Origin: Tessaracoccus coleopterorum
GTDB taxonomy: Bacteria; Actinomycetota; Actinomycetes; Propionibacteriales; Propionibacteriaceae
Assembly (NCBI RefSeq): GCF_011174705.1
Contig: NZ_JAANIJ010000001.1
Coordinates: 1,860,001 to 1,924,000 of the forward strand
DNA: 64,000 nucleotides
Direction of reading: 5' to 3'
In this document: piece by piece, positions 50,142 through 61,373 of the stretch
Numbering within the stretch: position 1 is the first letter of the stretch
How the letters are laid out: each line of letters begins with the position of its first letter
Made by a program: the position numbers and the translations under genes
The notes under the pieces: generated by a model
The model's input: only the letters and a program-made list of their open reading frames with translations
What the model was told of the DNA's origin: nothing
Databases searched by the model: none

Positions 50142-51613
50142 ATGACTCACGCCGCCCGTACCCGCCGTTCGCCCTCCCCGCCCGAAACCTCGCCGTCACC
50201 GTCGGCGATGCCCCCGCCGACCTCGGGGCCGTCGCCCACATCGTCTTCACCGGCGAGAACCCCCGGAGGCCAGCGGCATCGATGCCGGACGCGCAGCCAC
50301 GCTCGGCTTCACCGCGGCGGTGGGAGCGACACTCGTGCTGATCGGCACCGACGGCCCCGTCATCGTCCTCGTGGGAGGCGGCGACCGGGCGGCCGCCGAC
50401 GCGACGGTGCTGCGCGACTGTGCGGCCCATTTCGCTCGCGCCATCCCCAGCCAGCGGCGGCTGGGCATCGTCATCCCCGACACCACCACCCGGCTCGACG
50501 ACATGGTTGTGGCCCTGATCGAGGGCGCCGCCCTTGCCCGCTACGTCTATCGCATCGGCGAGGACGGCCCCGACGCCAGGCTGACGGCGTTGGCGCTGCT
50601 CTGCGACCCGGAGGCCGAGGCCGAGGCGGCCGTGGCCCGCGGCCTGCTCCTTGTGAAGGCCACGAAGCTCGCCCGTGATCTCGCCGGAACCCCCGGCGGC
50701 ATGCTGACCGCCACCAGGCTCGGTGAGGTGGCCCTCGACCTCGGCCCGGGTGCGGGTCTCGAGGTGCGGGTCTTCGGCGAGGAGGAACTCGTCGAGCTCG
50801 GTTGCGGCGGTCTGCTCGGCATCAACCTGGGCAGCGTCGAGCCGCCCACCATGATCAAGCTCGTCTACCGGCCCGAGGGTGAACCCGTCGGGAAGCTGGC
50901 CCTGGTCGGGAAGGGCATCATGTATGACGCCGGCGGCCTCGCGCTGAAGCCGGGTGATGAGGTGCACGCCGTGATGAAGAACGACATGGCCGGCGCAGGA
51001 GCCATCCTCGCGGCCATGACGGTGCTCAAGGACCTCGGCTGCCGCGCCCAGGTGACCGGCTACCTGATGTGCACCGACAACATGCCCTCGGCTCGGCGAT
51101 CCGCCTCGGCGACATCGTCGTGATGCGCGGCGGCAAGACCGTGGAGGTGGTCAACACCGACGCGGAGGGCCGGATGGTCATGGGCGACGCGCTGGTGCTT
51201 GCCACGGAGGAGCCCGTTGACGCGATCGTCGACATCGCCACCCTCACCGGCGCCGCGCTGAAGACACTCGGCACCGATATCGCCGCCGTCCTCGGCAACG
51301 ACGCTTCCCTGATCGATCGGGTGAAGGCCTCAGCCGAGCGGGTCGACGAGCCGGTCTGGGAGCTGCCCCTGGCGCGCCGCTACCGCGGCCAGCTGAACTC
51401 CACCCTTGCGGACCTCCGAAACCTCGGGGCCCGAATGCGGGCACCATCACCGCGGCCCTCTTCCTCGAGGAGTTCGTGGACGGCAGGCCGTGGGCCCACA
51501 TCGACATCGCGGGCACGGCGCAGCTGTGGGCACCCGACCGGTGGCGCAACCAGGGCACCACCGGCTTCGGCACCCGTCTGCTCATCGACCTGGCGCTCAA
51601 CTTCGAGGCCTGA
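50142..51613 (+). CDS. pepA: Leucyl aminopeptidase (M17)
   Basis: Two-metal cytosolic aminopeptidase. [20 protein letters not shown] (metal Lys and Asp), [16 protein letters not shown], and signature [15 protein letters not shown] are present; N-terminal P-loop-like domain precedes. About 490 residues. Losses near 50160, 50265, 51090 and 51425. AAGGAA ribosome site before ATG 50142. Upstream palindrome suggests control together with two permeases. Confidence 0.87.
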
Positions 51614-51626
51614 GCGGCTGATGGTG

Positions 51627-54289
51627 TCAGGGGCCGACGCGCTCCCTGACATCCGGTCGAGCAGACCGGCCGCGCGCGCCACGCGCACCGCCTCCCTGCG
51701 GCTCCCGACCGCCAGCTTGCGGTAGATCGACTTCAGGTGCTGCTTCACGGTGTTGGCAGAGATGCTGAGCGCCGCCGCGATCTCGGCGTTCGACCCCATC
51801 GACGGCAGGTACATCAGAACGGCCAACTCGCGCTCGGTGAGCTCGCCCAGGGGCAGTGAGCGGGAGCGACCACGGGTCCACCGTCCCGAAAGGGCCCAGT
51901 CGACGAGGTCGCGGTGGGCGCCGACCACCTCCCGGTGGTGCCGGAGCGCCCCGCGACCTGGCTGCTCTGACGCAGCAGCAGCAGGTGCGCCCCTCCGATT
52001 CGGTCAGGTCGAGGGCCGCGAGATGGCCTCGATTGCCAGCGCGTCGTGCCGGAGCCGGGTTTCCGCCGCGGCCACCGACAGCCACGCCTGCAACGCTTGG
52101 GTGCCCCCGATCGCAAGCAGATGGGCGACCGTCGGGCGGACGAGCTCGGGCCGCCCGACGGCCAGGTGAAACCTCGCGCGGCAGTTGGCGACGCCATCTG
52201 GCCGCCCGTCCCCCTCTCCAAGCGCCCCGCGTCATGCGAGGCGAGGGTGGCGCGCGCACCCTCGATGTCGCCCCGCGTCAGCGCGAGGTCGACCTCAAGT
52301 GAGGTGAGGAGGATCGTGCAGAGGGGGAGGAGGGCAGGGTGGCCAGGTGCTCCTGGGCCACGGCAAACCTGCGGCGCGCCTCCGGCACGTTCCCCTCCGT
52401 GAGGGCGCCCCGCGCCGAGAGGATGTGGACCGTGGCCGCGACGAACGGGTTGAGCTGACCGGTGCCGGAGTCGAGACAGCGGGTCAGTGCCTCCCGGCCC
52501 TCGTCAGCGTCGCCGGAGTACATGCTGGACACGGCGAGCGCGAGCCACGCCCACTGGCCATCGGAGGATCGGGCCCTGTCCGGGAGCCGGGTGATCTTCA
52601 GGGCGGGATCCACCGTCGTCCTGGCTCTTCGCAGCTGGCCCGACCCGGCCTGCGCCAGGGCGAGCAGCCCGCGGTGGTGGACCTCGCCGAACGGGCCGCC
52701 GGACGCACGGGGACACGCTTCGACGGCGGCCGACAGGAGATCGCAGGCCGCACCCGGGTTCCCCGACCACAGCTCACCGATCCCGCGGAGCGTCAATGTG
52801 ACGCTCCTGCGCCCCGTCAGGCCGGGGGCATCGGCAGGGCCGATGTGGGCGAACAACGCATCGGCCTCCTCCGCGGCACGCCGCATGGCCGCCGCATCGC
52901 CGTCGCGGTGCGCCTGGGCTGAGGCGAGCCCCCGGCCGATGAGGCCGACGATGGAGGCCCGCGGTCCGGGGAGCGATCCCGCGAGCCGCTCCGCCTCGAC
53001 CGTGCACCGCCGCAGGGTGTCGGCATCCCCGCGGCAGAACGCCGCCATGGCGGCCACGGCCTCGAGTTCTGCGCTGCCGGCGGAGGCGGAGGCCGGGATC
53101 CGGGCGGTCAGCTCGGCGAAGCGTTGCCGGTCGGGCCCGAGAATGCCGACGACGCCGGACCGGGTCGCGACCTGCCCGGCGAAGTCCCAATCGCGTGAAG
53201 CGATGGCATGGTCGACGGCGGCCATCCAGGCTCCGTTGCCCTCGAACCACAGCGCTGCCGTGCGCTGGAGCTCCCGCTCGAGATCGGGCCGCGACTGTCG
53301 GAGCCGCGCCCGCAGCACCTCGGTGAGAAGCGAGTGCGTGCGGTACCAGCCGGTGCCCTCCAGCTGATGGGAGAGCAGTTGCTCGTGAGCGAGGGCGCGC
53401 AGCATCGCGTCCGCGTCCTCCTCCCCGGTCAGCGCGGTCGTCAGCGGGGCACACAGCTGATCTGACACCGAGGTCCGCAGCAGAAACTCGCGGTGGCCCT
53501 CCGGGAGGAGATGGAACACCTCATCCCACAGGTACTCCGAAACCTGGTGGCTGAGACCCCCGAAGCGCTCCACCGCCCAGGTGGGATCATCGGAGATCTG
53601 CAGCGTGAGGGTCGCCAACCGCAGTGCGGCCGCCCATCCCCGGTGGAGCTCAACAGGCGGTCGAGGGTCGCGGGGGCGAGCGTGACGCCTGACTCCACGG
53701 TCAGCTCCTCGGCCTCGCCACGGGTGAAGGCCAGGTCGGCCGCCCTGACGTCGGCCACCTGCCCCTGGAGCCGTGACCGGTGCAGCGAGAGGGCGGAGCC
53801 TGACGCGACACCAGGACGACGCGCAGGCCGTCGGGGGCCAGCGCAGGAGCTGCTCCAGCACGTCGAGCGATTCCCCGTCATCGATCTCCTGGACGTCGTC
53901 GAGGACAAGGACGATGGCCCCTCCTGCCGCATGCACGAAGGTGCGGAGCGACTCGACGTCGGCGATGTCGGGCAGCCCTGCAAGCGACGAACCGCCGGGC
54001 AGCGCCGTCATGAGTGCCGACCTTACCGAGGTCCAGAAGCGGGCGGTGCCGGCGTCGCCGCGGTCGAGCGACAGCCAGGCGACCGGGCAGCCGACCTTGC
54101 CGCTGACCGTCCAATCGGCCACCGCGAGGGTCTTTCCGGTGCCCGCCGGCCCCGTGACGAGCGTCACGGGTCGAGTGGTTGCGCTGTCGAGCAGGTGGGT
54201 GACGCGGGGCGCTGCACGAAGCGCTCAGAGCGCGCTGGGATACGGAACCGGGCGCCACCCAAGCGACGCCCTCGCGCTCCAGAGATCAC
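51627..54289 (-). CDS. MalT-like large ATP-binding LuxR (LAL) regulator
   Basis: About 887 residues. N-terminal RFRIPARSERFVQRPRVTHL then Walker A VTLVTGPAGTGKTLAVADW, Walker B VLVLDDVQEIDD, a long TPR-like helical middle (EVLRARLRQSRPDLERELQR; AMAAFCRGDADTLRRCTVEA), and a C-terminal LuxR HTH LTERELAVLMYLPSMGSNAE then IAAALSISANTVKQHLKSIY. Losses near 54212, 53830, 53650, 52215, 51955 and 51632. GTG 54289 chosen because it leads straight into the family N-terminus. Probably an inducer-dependent activator of neighbouring genes. Confidence 0.85.
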
Positions 54290-54477
54290 CGATGGCCCCC
54301 ATCCCCGGCTCGAGCAGTTGGGCACATCGTAGGGGAGCCCCCAAGCCCGTTCTCACCCGAGGTGTCCGAGATTCAGGTCACCGCCCTGAGACCCGGTTCA
54401 ACGCGAGGGCATCGAGCACCCGCGGCGCCTCCCACACCGTGGGCCGGCGGATCCGAGCTCGTACCGGCCGTGGCCGC

Positions 54478-54698
54478 CTATCTGCGTCGCGAGATCAGCC
54501 AGCACGTGACGACCCCGGCAAGGAAGACGCCGGTGAGCGTGATCCACAGGGGCGCCTGCACCGAGAAGACGAGCAGATCGATCCCGACGCGCTGCCGGTT
54601 CTGCACGATGAACGCGAAGGCCAGGATGGCGATGACGATGCCGGCCCAGGTGCGGGGGAGCGCAGGAAGGCGGTCCCGGATCTCGGCTTCTCACTCAC
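54478..54698 (-). CDS. LapA-domain (DUF1049) small membrane protein
   Basis: 73 residues after restoring one C in the CCCCC run near 54660: VSEKPRSGTAFLRSPRTWAG, helix IVIAILAFAFIVQNRQRVGI, second helix LWITLTGVFLAGVVTCWLIS, ending RRR. The two-helix plan with IVQNxxxVxIxLL is that of LapA domain proteins, which help organise membrane or envelope assembly. GTG 54698 start. Confidence 0.65.
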
Positions 54699-54770
54699 GG
54701 TCGTGTCCTCTCCGACCGGGCACATCACCCGGCTGCTCCCGCCGAGCCTTCCACGGAAGTACCGTGGGGG

Positions 54771-54789
54771 ATTACCCGTGCCGGGTGAT
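54771..54789. promoter_or_regulatory. Shared palindrome, copy 2 (DASS transporter)
   Basis: ATTACCC-GTGCC-GGGTGAT, one mismatch between arms. 86 bp upstream of GTG 54875. Confidence 0.6.
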
Positions 54790-54874
54790 GCCGGGCACCT
54801 CCACCCGGCGCAGGATGGAGCCGGTCTCCGCGGGTGACGCGTGCGTGACGACCCCGAGCAGGTAGGAGCACCTC

Positions 54875-56431
54875 GTGACCGACAGCGCGATCACGCTGAC
54901 CGTCCTTGCGGTGACGGTTGTCCTCTTCATCTGGGACCGGCTCCCCGTCGCGGTCGTCGCGATGCTCGTCCCACTGGCCCTGTGGGCCACAGGTGTCCTC
55001 GATCTCGGCACTGCCACCGCCGGCTTCGGAGACCCCACCATCTTGTTCATCGCCGCACTCTTCGTGGTCAGCGAGGCCCTCGACAAGTCGGGGTGACCGC
55101 CTGGGTGGGTGAGTTCGCCATGCGGCACGGGGCGAGAGCCGCACCAGGATCACGGTGATCGTGATGATCGTCGTCGCGCTGCTCACCGCACTGATAAGCC
55201 CGAACGGGCGGTGGCCGCCCTCACCCCCGTCGTGGTCGTCATCGCCATCCGGGGAGGCGGTCGCCGTCGGAGCTGCTGCTGCCCACGGCCTTCGCCGCAC
55301 ACGCCGGGTCGCTCCTGATGCTCACCGGCTCCCCGGTCACCGTGCTGGTCTCCGACTACCTGGAGGAGGTCACCGGTTACCGGATGGGCCTGTTCACCAT
55401 CGCCGTGATCGGTGTCCCCCTACTTCTGGTGACCATCGCCACGGTGGTCCTGTTCGGCTCGAGGCTGATCCCGGTCCGCACCGCGTCGAAGGTGCTGCGC
55501 GACTTCGGGGCGCACGGCGCGACCCTCGCCCGGCACTACGACGTCGAGGGCACCCATGACACCCTCATGTCACGTGGACGGGGCACGGCGGAGTTCGTCA
55601 TTCCACCGAGGTCGAAGTTCATCGGCGACGTCGTGCACAGGGGATGCTCACCGAGAGCGGTGAACTGGTGGTCGCGGCGATGCACCACAAGGGCCAGGAC
55701 GTCCACGACGAGCTCACCCTCTCGGCGGGCGACACGCTGCTGCTCCAGGGACCATGGGAGGCCCTCGACAGCGCCGCCGACGATCCCGACATCATGGCGG
55801 TCGACAACCCCGATCTCGTCAGGCGTCAGGCCGTGCCGTTGGGTGCGGGTGCGAAGCGCGCCATCGGGGTGCTCGCGGCCATGGTGATCCTGCTGACCAC
55901 GGGGCTGATCCCCGCACCGGTGGTCGGCGTGGGTGCGGCACTCGCGATGGTGGTCCTACGGGTGCTCAGCGTCGACGAGGCCTACCGCGGCATCTCGTGG
56001 ACCACCGTGATCCTGGTAGGCGGGATGATGTCGCTCTCGGCCGCGATGGTGGCAAGCGGAGCGGCCCAGTCGCTCGCCGAGGGCCTCGTGGCGCTCATCG
56101 GCGACGCCGGTCCCTATGCGCTGATGGCGGGCCTGTTCGCCATCACGGCCGTGCTCGGTCAACTGATCAGCAACACGGCAACCGCGCTCATCGTCATCCC
56201 CGTGGGGCTGTCGGCGGCCGCGCAGCTGGACATCTCCGCGATCCCGGTGCTGCTGGCGGTGGCCGTCTTCGCGGCCGGGGCGCTGCTGACACCGGTCGCG
56301 ACACCGGCCAACCTCATGGTCATGGAGGCGGCCGGATACCGCTTCGGTGATTACTGGAGGCTCGGGCTGCCGCTGCTCCTGCTCTACGGGGTGGCGGGGA
56401 TCTTCCTCGTTCCCGTGTTCTTCCCGTTCTG
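54875..56431 (+). CDS. SLC13/DASS-type permease with RCK_C domain
   Basis: About 520 residues. Helices such as ITLTVLAVTVVLFIWDRLPV and GDPTILFIAALFVVSEALDK, a central regulatory RCK_C (TrkA-C) module (LTESGELVVAAMHHKGQDVH, DELTLSAGDTLLLQG), and a second membrane half with VILVGGMMSLSAAMVASGAA and QLISNTATALIVIPVGLSAA (conserved SNT). Moves di- or tricarboxylates or other anions with sodium. Several losses between 55095 and 55260 and one near 55645. A matching palindrome lies upstream. Confidence 0.82.
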
Positions 56432-56471
56432 AAACGCCACCTCCGTTGCCCCTACGCCCTGAGCGAGCCGA

Positions 56472-56490
56472 GCCACCCGCAACGGGTGAT
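56472..56490. promoter_or_regulatory. Shared palindrome, copy 3 (56560 permease)
   Basis: GCCACCC-GCAAC-GGGTGAT, five-base perfect core arms (CACCC/GGGTG). 70 bp before ATG 56560. Confidence 0.55.
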
Positions 56491-56559
56491 GATCGGCGCG
56501 TCCGGACGCGGAAGAGTGGGCCCCGCCCACGGTGGGCTGAATGGGAGGAATGTGAACGG

Positions 56560-57763
56560 ATGAACGCGGTGCTCGCCTTCGCCATCGTCATGGCGGTCTG
56601 GACAGTCAGCGACTGGGTCGCCAAGAAGACAAAATCGCTCCTGTCGTCGCTGTTCGTCGCGTCGATCATCTTCTTCGTCGGCTTCCTCACCGACGTCTTC
56701 CCGGACGACCTGCTCGCCAGTTCCTCACTGCTCGGCCTCGGCGGGGTCGTGGTGGGCTTCATCATCGTCCACCTCGGCACCCTGATCAGCATCGACGAGT
56801 TCAAGCGCCAATGGAAGACGTTCGTGGTCGGTGTCTCCACCGTCGTCGGCATCGGCGTCCTCCTCTGGATCGCCGGGTTCATCTTCGGCGGGGGCGCCGT
56901 CAGGGCGCCTACGACGGTGTCTCCCAGGCCATGGACTACGTCGTCGCAGGCATCGGATCGCTGAGCGGCGGCACCATCTCGGTGCTCATCATCCAGGAGG
57001 CGGCGCTCGGCGTCGGCCTCACCTCGGTGGCGATCTTCCCGGTCCTCATCGCGGCGCTGCAGGGCCTCATCGGCTTCCCGTTGACGTCGATCATCCTCCG
57101 GCAGGAGGCGGCCCGCCTCAAGGGCGAGTACCGCGCGGGACGGCTCGAGGTGCCAGCGGCCGCGACCGAGGCGACGGCCGAGAAGTCCAAGCTGCCCGGC
57201 TTCCTGGACACCACCCCGGCACCCTGCTCGTCGTCGGCGCGGTCGTCCTGATCTCAACCCTCATCAACAACGTGACCGACGGCATCCTCAACACCTTCGT
57301 CGTTGCCCTGATCTTCGGCATCGCGCTGCGCGCCTTCGGCATCTTCAAGCCCGGCGTCCTCGCAGGCATCGACGCCTACGGCCTCATGATGCTGTCGATC
57401 ATGATCCTCGTTTTCGGTCCTCTCGCCACCGTCCAACCTGCCGACGTGGCCGCGCTCGCTGTGCCGCTTCTCATCGCGTTCCTGTTCGGCATCCTGGGCA
57501 TCGCGCTGTTCGCGGCCATCGCGGGCAAGCTGCTCGGCTACACGATCCCCATGTCGATCGCCATCGGCCTCACCTCGCTCTACGGCTTCCCCGGCACCAT
57601 GATCCTGTCGCAGGAGGCCGCCAGGGGAGCGGGCGAGAGCCCCGAGGAGGTCGCCGCCATCGAAGGCGCAATCCTCCCGAAGATGATCATCGCCGGCTTC
57701 TCGACGGTGACCATCACCTCCGTCATCGTCACCGGCCTGATCGCATCGCGCATCGGCAGCTGA
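56560..57763 (+). CDS. Multi-pass permease with two related halves (GltS-like)
   Basis: About 401 residues, ten or more helices. Two halves each carry a glycine-rich break followed by QEAA: GIGSLSGGTISVLIIQEAAL and YGFPGTMILSQEAARG, as in transporters with inverted repeats such as GltS. A charged central loop (AAATEATAEKSKLPG) joins them. Substrate unknown; location next to an aminopeptidase and a carboxylate transporter suggests an amino acid or short acid. Losses near 56895 and 57218. Own promoter likely (palindrome copy 3). Confidence 0.6.
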
Positions 57764-57776
57764 CACCCACAACTCC

Positions 57777-57800
57777 GGGCCCGGACGACCGATCGGGCCC
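57777..57800 (+). terminator. Weak hairpin behind the permease
   Basis: GGGCCCG and CGGGCCC pair across 10 bases; no T-tract. Confidence 0.4.
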
Positions 57801-57824
57801 ACCACATCCGAACAAGGAGAAATC

Positions 57825-58169
57825 ATGATCCGACGCAGGACCCGCCCAGGGCTCCTCGGCACCGCGGCCCGCACCGCCGTGATCGCGGGCACCGCCAGCA
57901 GCGTGGCAGGAAAGGCCGACGCAAAGCGACAGGCCCAGGCCGCAGACCAGGCCGAACTCGCCGCGGCCAGGGCCCAGGCCCAGCAGACGGCCATCGACGA
58001 GGCCGCCGCCCGCGCCGTCGCCGCCCAGCAGCCGGTTGCCCCGGCACCTGCCGCGGCAGCCGCACCGGATCCGCTCGCGCAGCTCGAGCGGCTGGCAACC
58101 CTCCACGAGAAGGGGATGCTCACCGCCGAGGAGTTCACCGCGGCGAAGGCGAAGCTGCTCGGCCTCTGA
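57825..58169 (+). CDS. SHOCT-domain protein
   Basis: 114 residues. Basic start MIRRRTRPGLLGTAARTAVI, an Ala/Gln-rich helix (AQAADQAELAAARAQAQQTA), and a C-terminal SHOCT domain LAQLERLATLHEKGMLTAEE FTAAKAKLL. SHOCT domains are short oligomerisation modules often in membrane-associated proteins. Ribosome site AAGGAGA. Intact. Confidence 0.8.
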   Translation: MIRRRTRPGLLGTAARTAVIAGTASSVAGKADAKRQAQAADQAELAAARAQAQQTAIDEAAARAVAAQQPVAPAPAAAAAPDPLAQLERLATLHEKGMLTAEEFTAAKAKLLGL

Positions 58170-58245
58170 GAGGGGGCTTCGCATCCAGGTGGCGCAGGCC
58201 TGGCAAGGTTGGCACTGACCTCACAACCGCAAGGAGAGCAGACTG

Positions 58246-59022
58246 ATGAACAAGCCCCTCTGGATCACGGCGCTGGCAGGGTGCCTCCTGATGACGGCGT
58301 GCGCCTCCGCGGTGCCGGCGGACCAGCCGACGGCCGACGACCTCGTCGGGGTCACCTGGGTCCTCGAGGACCTGGGCGGGAAGAAGCCAGTGGCCGGTTC
58401 GCCCGTCACCGTCCGCTTCGCCGAAGGCGCCATCGCCGGCTCGAGCGGCTGCAACCGGTTCGGTGGCACCTATGAGATCGACGGCGCCGAGCTCACGGTG
58501 GACGAGACGCTGCCCGCCACGATGATGGCCTGCGCCGAGGACGTGATGGCGGTCGAGGCCTCGCTCTTCGCCTCGCTCCCGAAGGCCACCGGCTTCGCGG
58601 TCGACGGGGACACCCTCACCCTGAAGGACGGGGACGGAACGACGCTCGGCACCTTCACCGCTCAGACGCAGGACCTGACGGGCACCTCCTGGGTGGTCAC
58701 CGGATACAACAACGGCAAGGGTGGGGTGGTGAGCACCATCGTCGGAAGCGAGGCGAGTCTCGAGTTCGGCGACGACGGTGCCCTGTCGGGGTCCGGCGGC
58801 TGCAACAGGCTCACGGGCTCCTACACCGCCACCGACGGCGCCGTCTCGTTCGACCACCTGGCCAGCACCGGGATGGCGTGTCTCGAGCCGGAGGGCCTGA
58901 TGGAGCAGGAGTCCGCCTTCCTCGCAGCCCTCGGCACGGCTGCCACCTACTCGATCGAGGGTGACCAGCTCGAGCTGCGCACGGCCGACGATGCCATCGC
59001 ACTCAGCCTCACCCGCGCCTGA
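58246..59022 (+). CDS. Lipoprotein with two META/HslJ domains
   Basis: 258 residues, intact. Signal MNKPLWITALAGCLLMTACA with lipobox LMTAC. Two META domains: GVTWVLEDLGGKKPVAGSPV with GSSGCNRFGGTYEID, and GTSWVVTGYNNGKGG with GSGGCNRLTGSYTATDG; each repeats the SGCNR motif and a later conserved cysteine (MMAC, MACLE). META proteins in the envelope bind heat-shock or antibiotic-stress factors. A broken relative sits at 49969. Confidence 0.85.
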   Translation: MNKPLWITALAGCLLMTACASAVPADQPTADDLVGVTWVLEDLGGKKPVAGSPVTVRFAEGAIAGSSGCNRFGGTYEIDGAELTVDETLPATMMACAEDVMAVEASLFASLPKATGFAVDGDTLTLKDGDGTTLGTFTAQTQDLTGTSWVVTGYNNGKGGVVSTIVGSEASLEFGDDGALSGSGGCNRLTGSYTATDGAVSFDHLASTGMACLEPEGLMEQESAFLAALGTAATYSIEGDQLELRTADDAIALSLTRA

Positions 59023-59075
59023 CGCGGGAACGGCCCGACAAGCGAGAATCGGCCTGCCCAACTAAGCTGTCCCCG

Positions 59076-60546
59076 ATGTCCAACACGCGCGCTGAGGCCG
59101 CCTACCGGCGTTCAGCCGCGGCCTTCAGGAATCCGATGCTCGGCCTGCTCCACGGCCGGTACGCCCCTTCGTCGTCGCCGTCCTGTCGATCGTCTTCACG
59201 GCAGACCGCGCCACGGTCGCCGTCTCCGACGCCCACGCCGAGATCGCCGAGCTCATCGACCAGCTCCGCGCCGCCGGATACGACCAGGACGAGCGCCGGA
59301 TACCGACGGGTACCGCCCGCGAGATCTGCCGCTACTGGGTCAAGGTCGGCTGGCTCGTCCCGCAGATCGAGGACGACGTCGAGGTGTACCGCCTCTCGGC
59401 CCAGGCCGTCGGCGCCCTCGAGGTGGCCGGCCGGGCCGGGGGAGGCCGCACCCGGGTCTCCCAGTCCCGCGTCCGCACGCTCCTCGATTCGGTCGACCGG
59501 TTGAGCGTCGACGCCGACGACAACCGGGAGGCCCGCATGGCGCGGCTCCGCGCCGACCGGGACCAGCTCGAGGCCGAGATCGCGCGGCTCGAGGGCGGCG
59601 GCGAGGTCGAGCCCCGCGACGAGGAGCAACTCCTCGAGGAGGCGGAGAACATCATCCACCTCGCCCGCGAGCTGCCCGCCGACTTCTCCCGTGTCGCCGA
59701 GTCCATCAACGCCATGCAGCGCGATGTCGTCACCGCCCTTCGCCAGGACGTCCGCCCACCGGCGAGGTGCTGCGCGAGTACCTCCAACGCGGGCGGCACA
59801 TCATGCAGGCCACCCCGAGGGTCGGGCGTTCGCCGGGGCGCTGCGCCTGATCGGCGAGCCCGAACACATCGACCACCTGGCCGACCAGCTCCAGACGCTG
59901 ATGGCCAAGCCGTTCGCCCGCCTGCTCGACCTCGAGCAGCGCGCCGACCTGCGCGCCATCAGCCGCCGGGTCGAGCTCGGCGTCGAGGAGGTGCTGACGG
60001 CGCAGCGGAGGGCCTCGCACGTCATCACCTCCCAGGTGCGCACCCACGACCCCATCCGTGACCGGCAGGTCGACGACCTCCTGCGCGACGTGATGGCAGG
60101 CCTCCAGACCTGGATGCAGACCTCGCGCCCGGGCGACCGCGTCGACCCGCTGCGCAGCTTCCCGTCGCCGACGTCGGCCACCTCCGACAGTCGCTGAGCG
60201 ACATCCGCCCGCCCGGAGCGCCGGACAAGATCCGCGACGGTGAGGGCGACGACGTCGACTTCCTCGACGCCGACGAGCGCTCCTGGGCGGCCCCACTACG
60301 TCGAACTCGAGAAGTACGTCGCCACGCTCGGTGACGCGTTCGACCTCGGCGCAGCCTTCGAGGGCGGCTCGGCCGCGACCCGCCGCCCGTCGACCTGCTC
60401 GGACTCCTCGAGATCGCGCACCGCAACGGCATGACCGAGGGCGACGACGTAACCGTCGTCGAGGCCCTCCGCCCGACGGCACCAGCCGTAGGTTCGCCTT
60501 CGGCTCCGTCACCGCCCGCACCACCAAGGAGCACCCACGTGACTGA
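59076..60546 (+). CDS. jetA: Wadjet JetA (DUF3375, MukF/kleisin-like)
   Basis: About 490 residues. N-terminal winged-helix part ([50 protein letters not shown]), then helical DUF3375 body with [40 protein letters not shown] and [20 protein letters not shown]. In Wadjet type I, JetA bridges the SMC heads with JetB. Losses near 59165, 59760, 60170, 60290, 60385 and 60480. The stop overlaps jetB by 8 bp. Confidence 0.82.
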
Positions 60547-61373
60547 CGAGACCACCGGTTTCATCGCGCCCGTCGCCATGGAGAACGATCTCGGTGAGCT
60601 GTTCGCCGGAGACCGGGGAGTCCTGGACCACGACATCCGCCGCGTGCTGGTGCGGCTCCTGCAGCGCCGCTTCGTCCTCAAGGAACGCAGCCGCGACGAC
60701 TGGAAGGTGCTCCTCGACAACCAGCAGGTGATCGAGTCGCGCCTGAACGACCTGTTCGTCCGCCTGGAGATCGACCATGAGCGCGGCGTCGCCTACAAGA
60801 CGCAGGTGCGCCCCGATGAGCTCGAGGTGCCGATCCTGCTGCGCGACGACGCCTACACCCGCGCCGAGACACTCGTGCTCGTCCACCTCCGCACCATCTT
60901 CCAGCGCGAGAGCACCGCCGGGGAGCAGGCGGCCCGCGTCGACATCGAGGAGATCGAGCAGACGGTGCTCACCTACTTCGCCGACTCCGACGGCGACGTC
61001 GCGCGCCGCCAGAAGGCCATCCGCGGGGCGCTCGCCCGCCTGCGTAACGAGGGCATCGTCGAGGAGGAGTCCGAGGGTCGCTACCGGATCAGCCCGATCG
61101 TAGAGATCGTGCTCAGCTCGGAGCGACTCCGCGAGTTGAGCGCCTGGCTCCGTGACAACGCCGGCGGAAGGGTCCGCGCGGACGACCCGACCCGGTCGAC
61201 GACGACCTGACGGCCGAGCTCGGCGAGGTCGACGAATCCGAGTTCGACGCGGGTCACCCCGAGCCGGCCGATGACGCCGATGCGGACCGGGACACCGAGT
61301 ACGACGGGAGCCCTACGAGGCGCCCGACCCAGACACCCAGCCCGCCCTCGACGAAGAAGGAGCAACGCTGTGA
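60539..61373 (+). CDS. jetB: Wadjet JetB (DUF4194, MukE/KITE-like)
   Basis: Double winged-helix protein. [74 protein letters not shown], then [21 protein letters not shown]-terminal tail highly acidic ([20 protein letters not shown]). Losses near 61197 and 61313. GTG 60539 follows AAGGAG. Stop overlaps jetC (GTGA). Confidence 0.85.
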
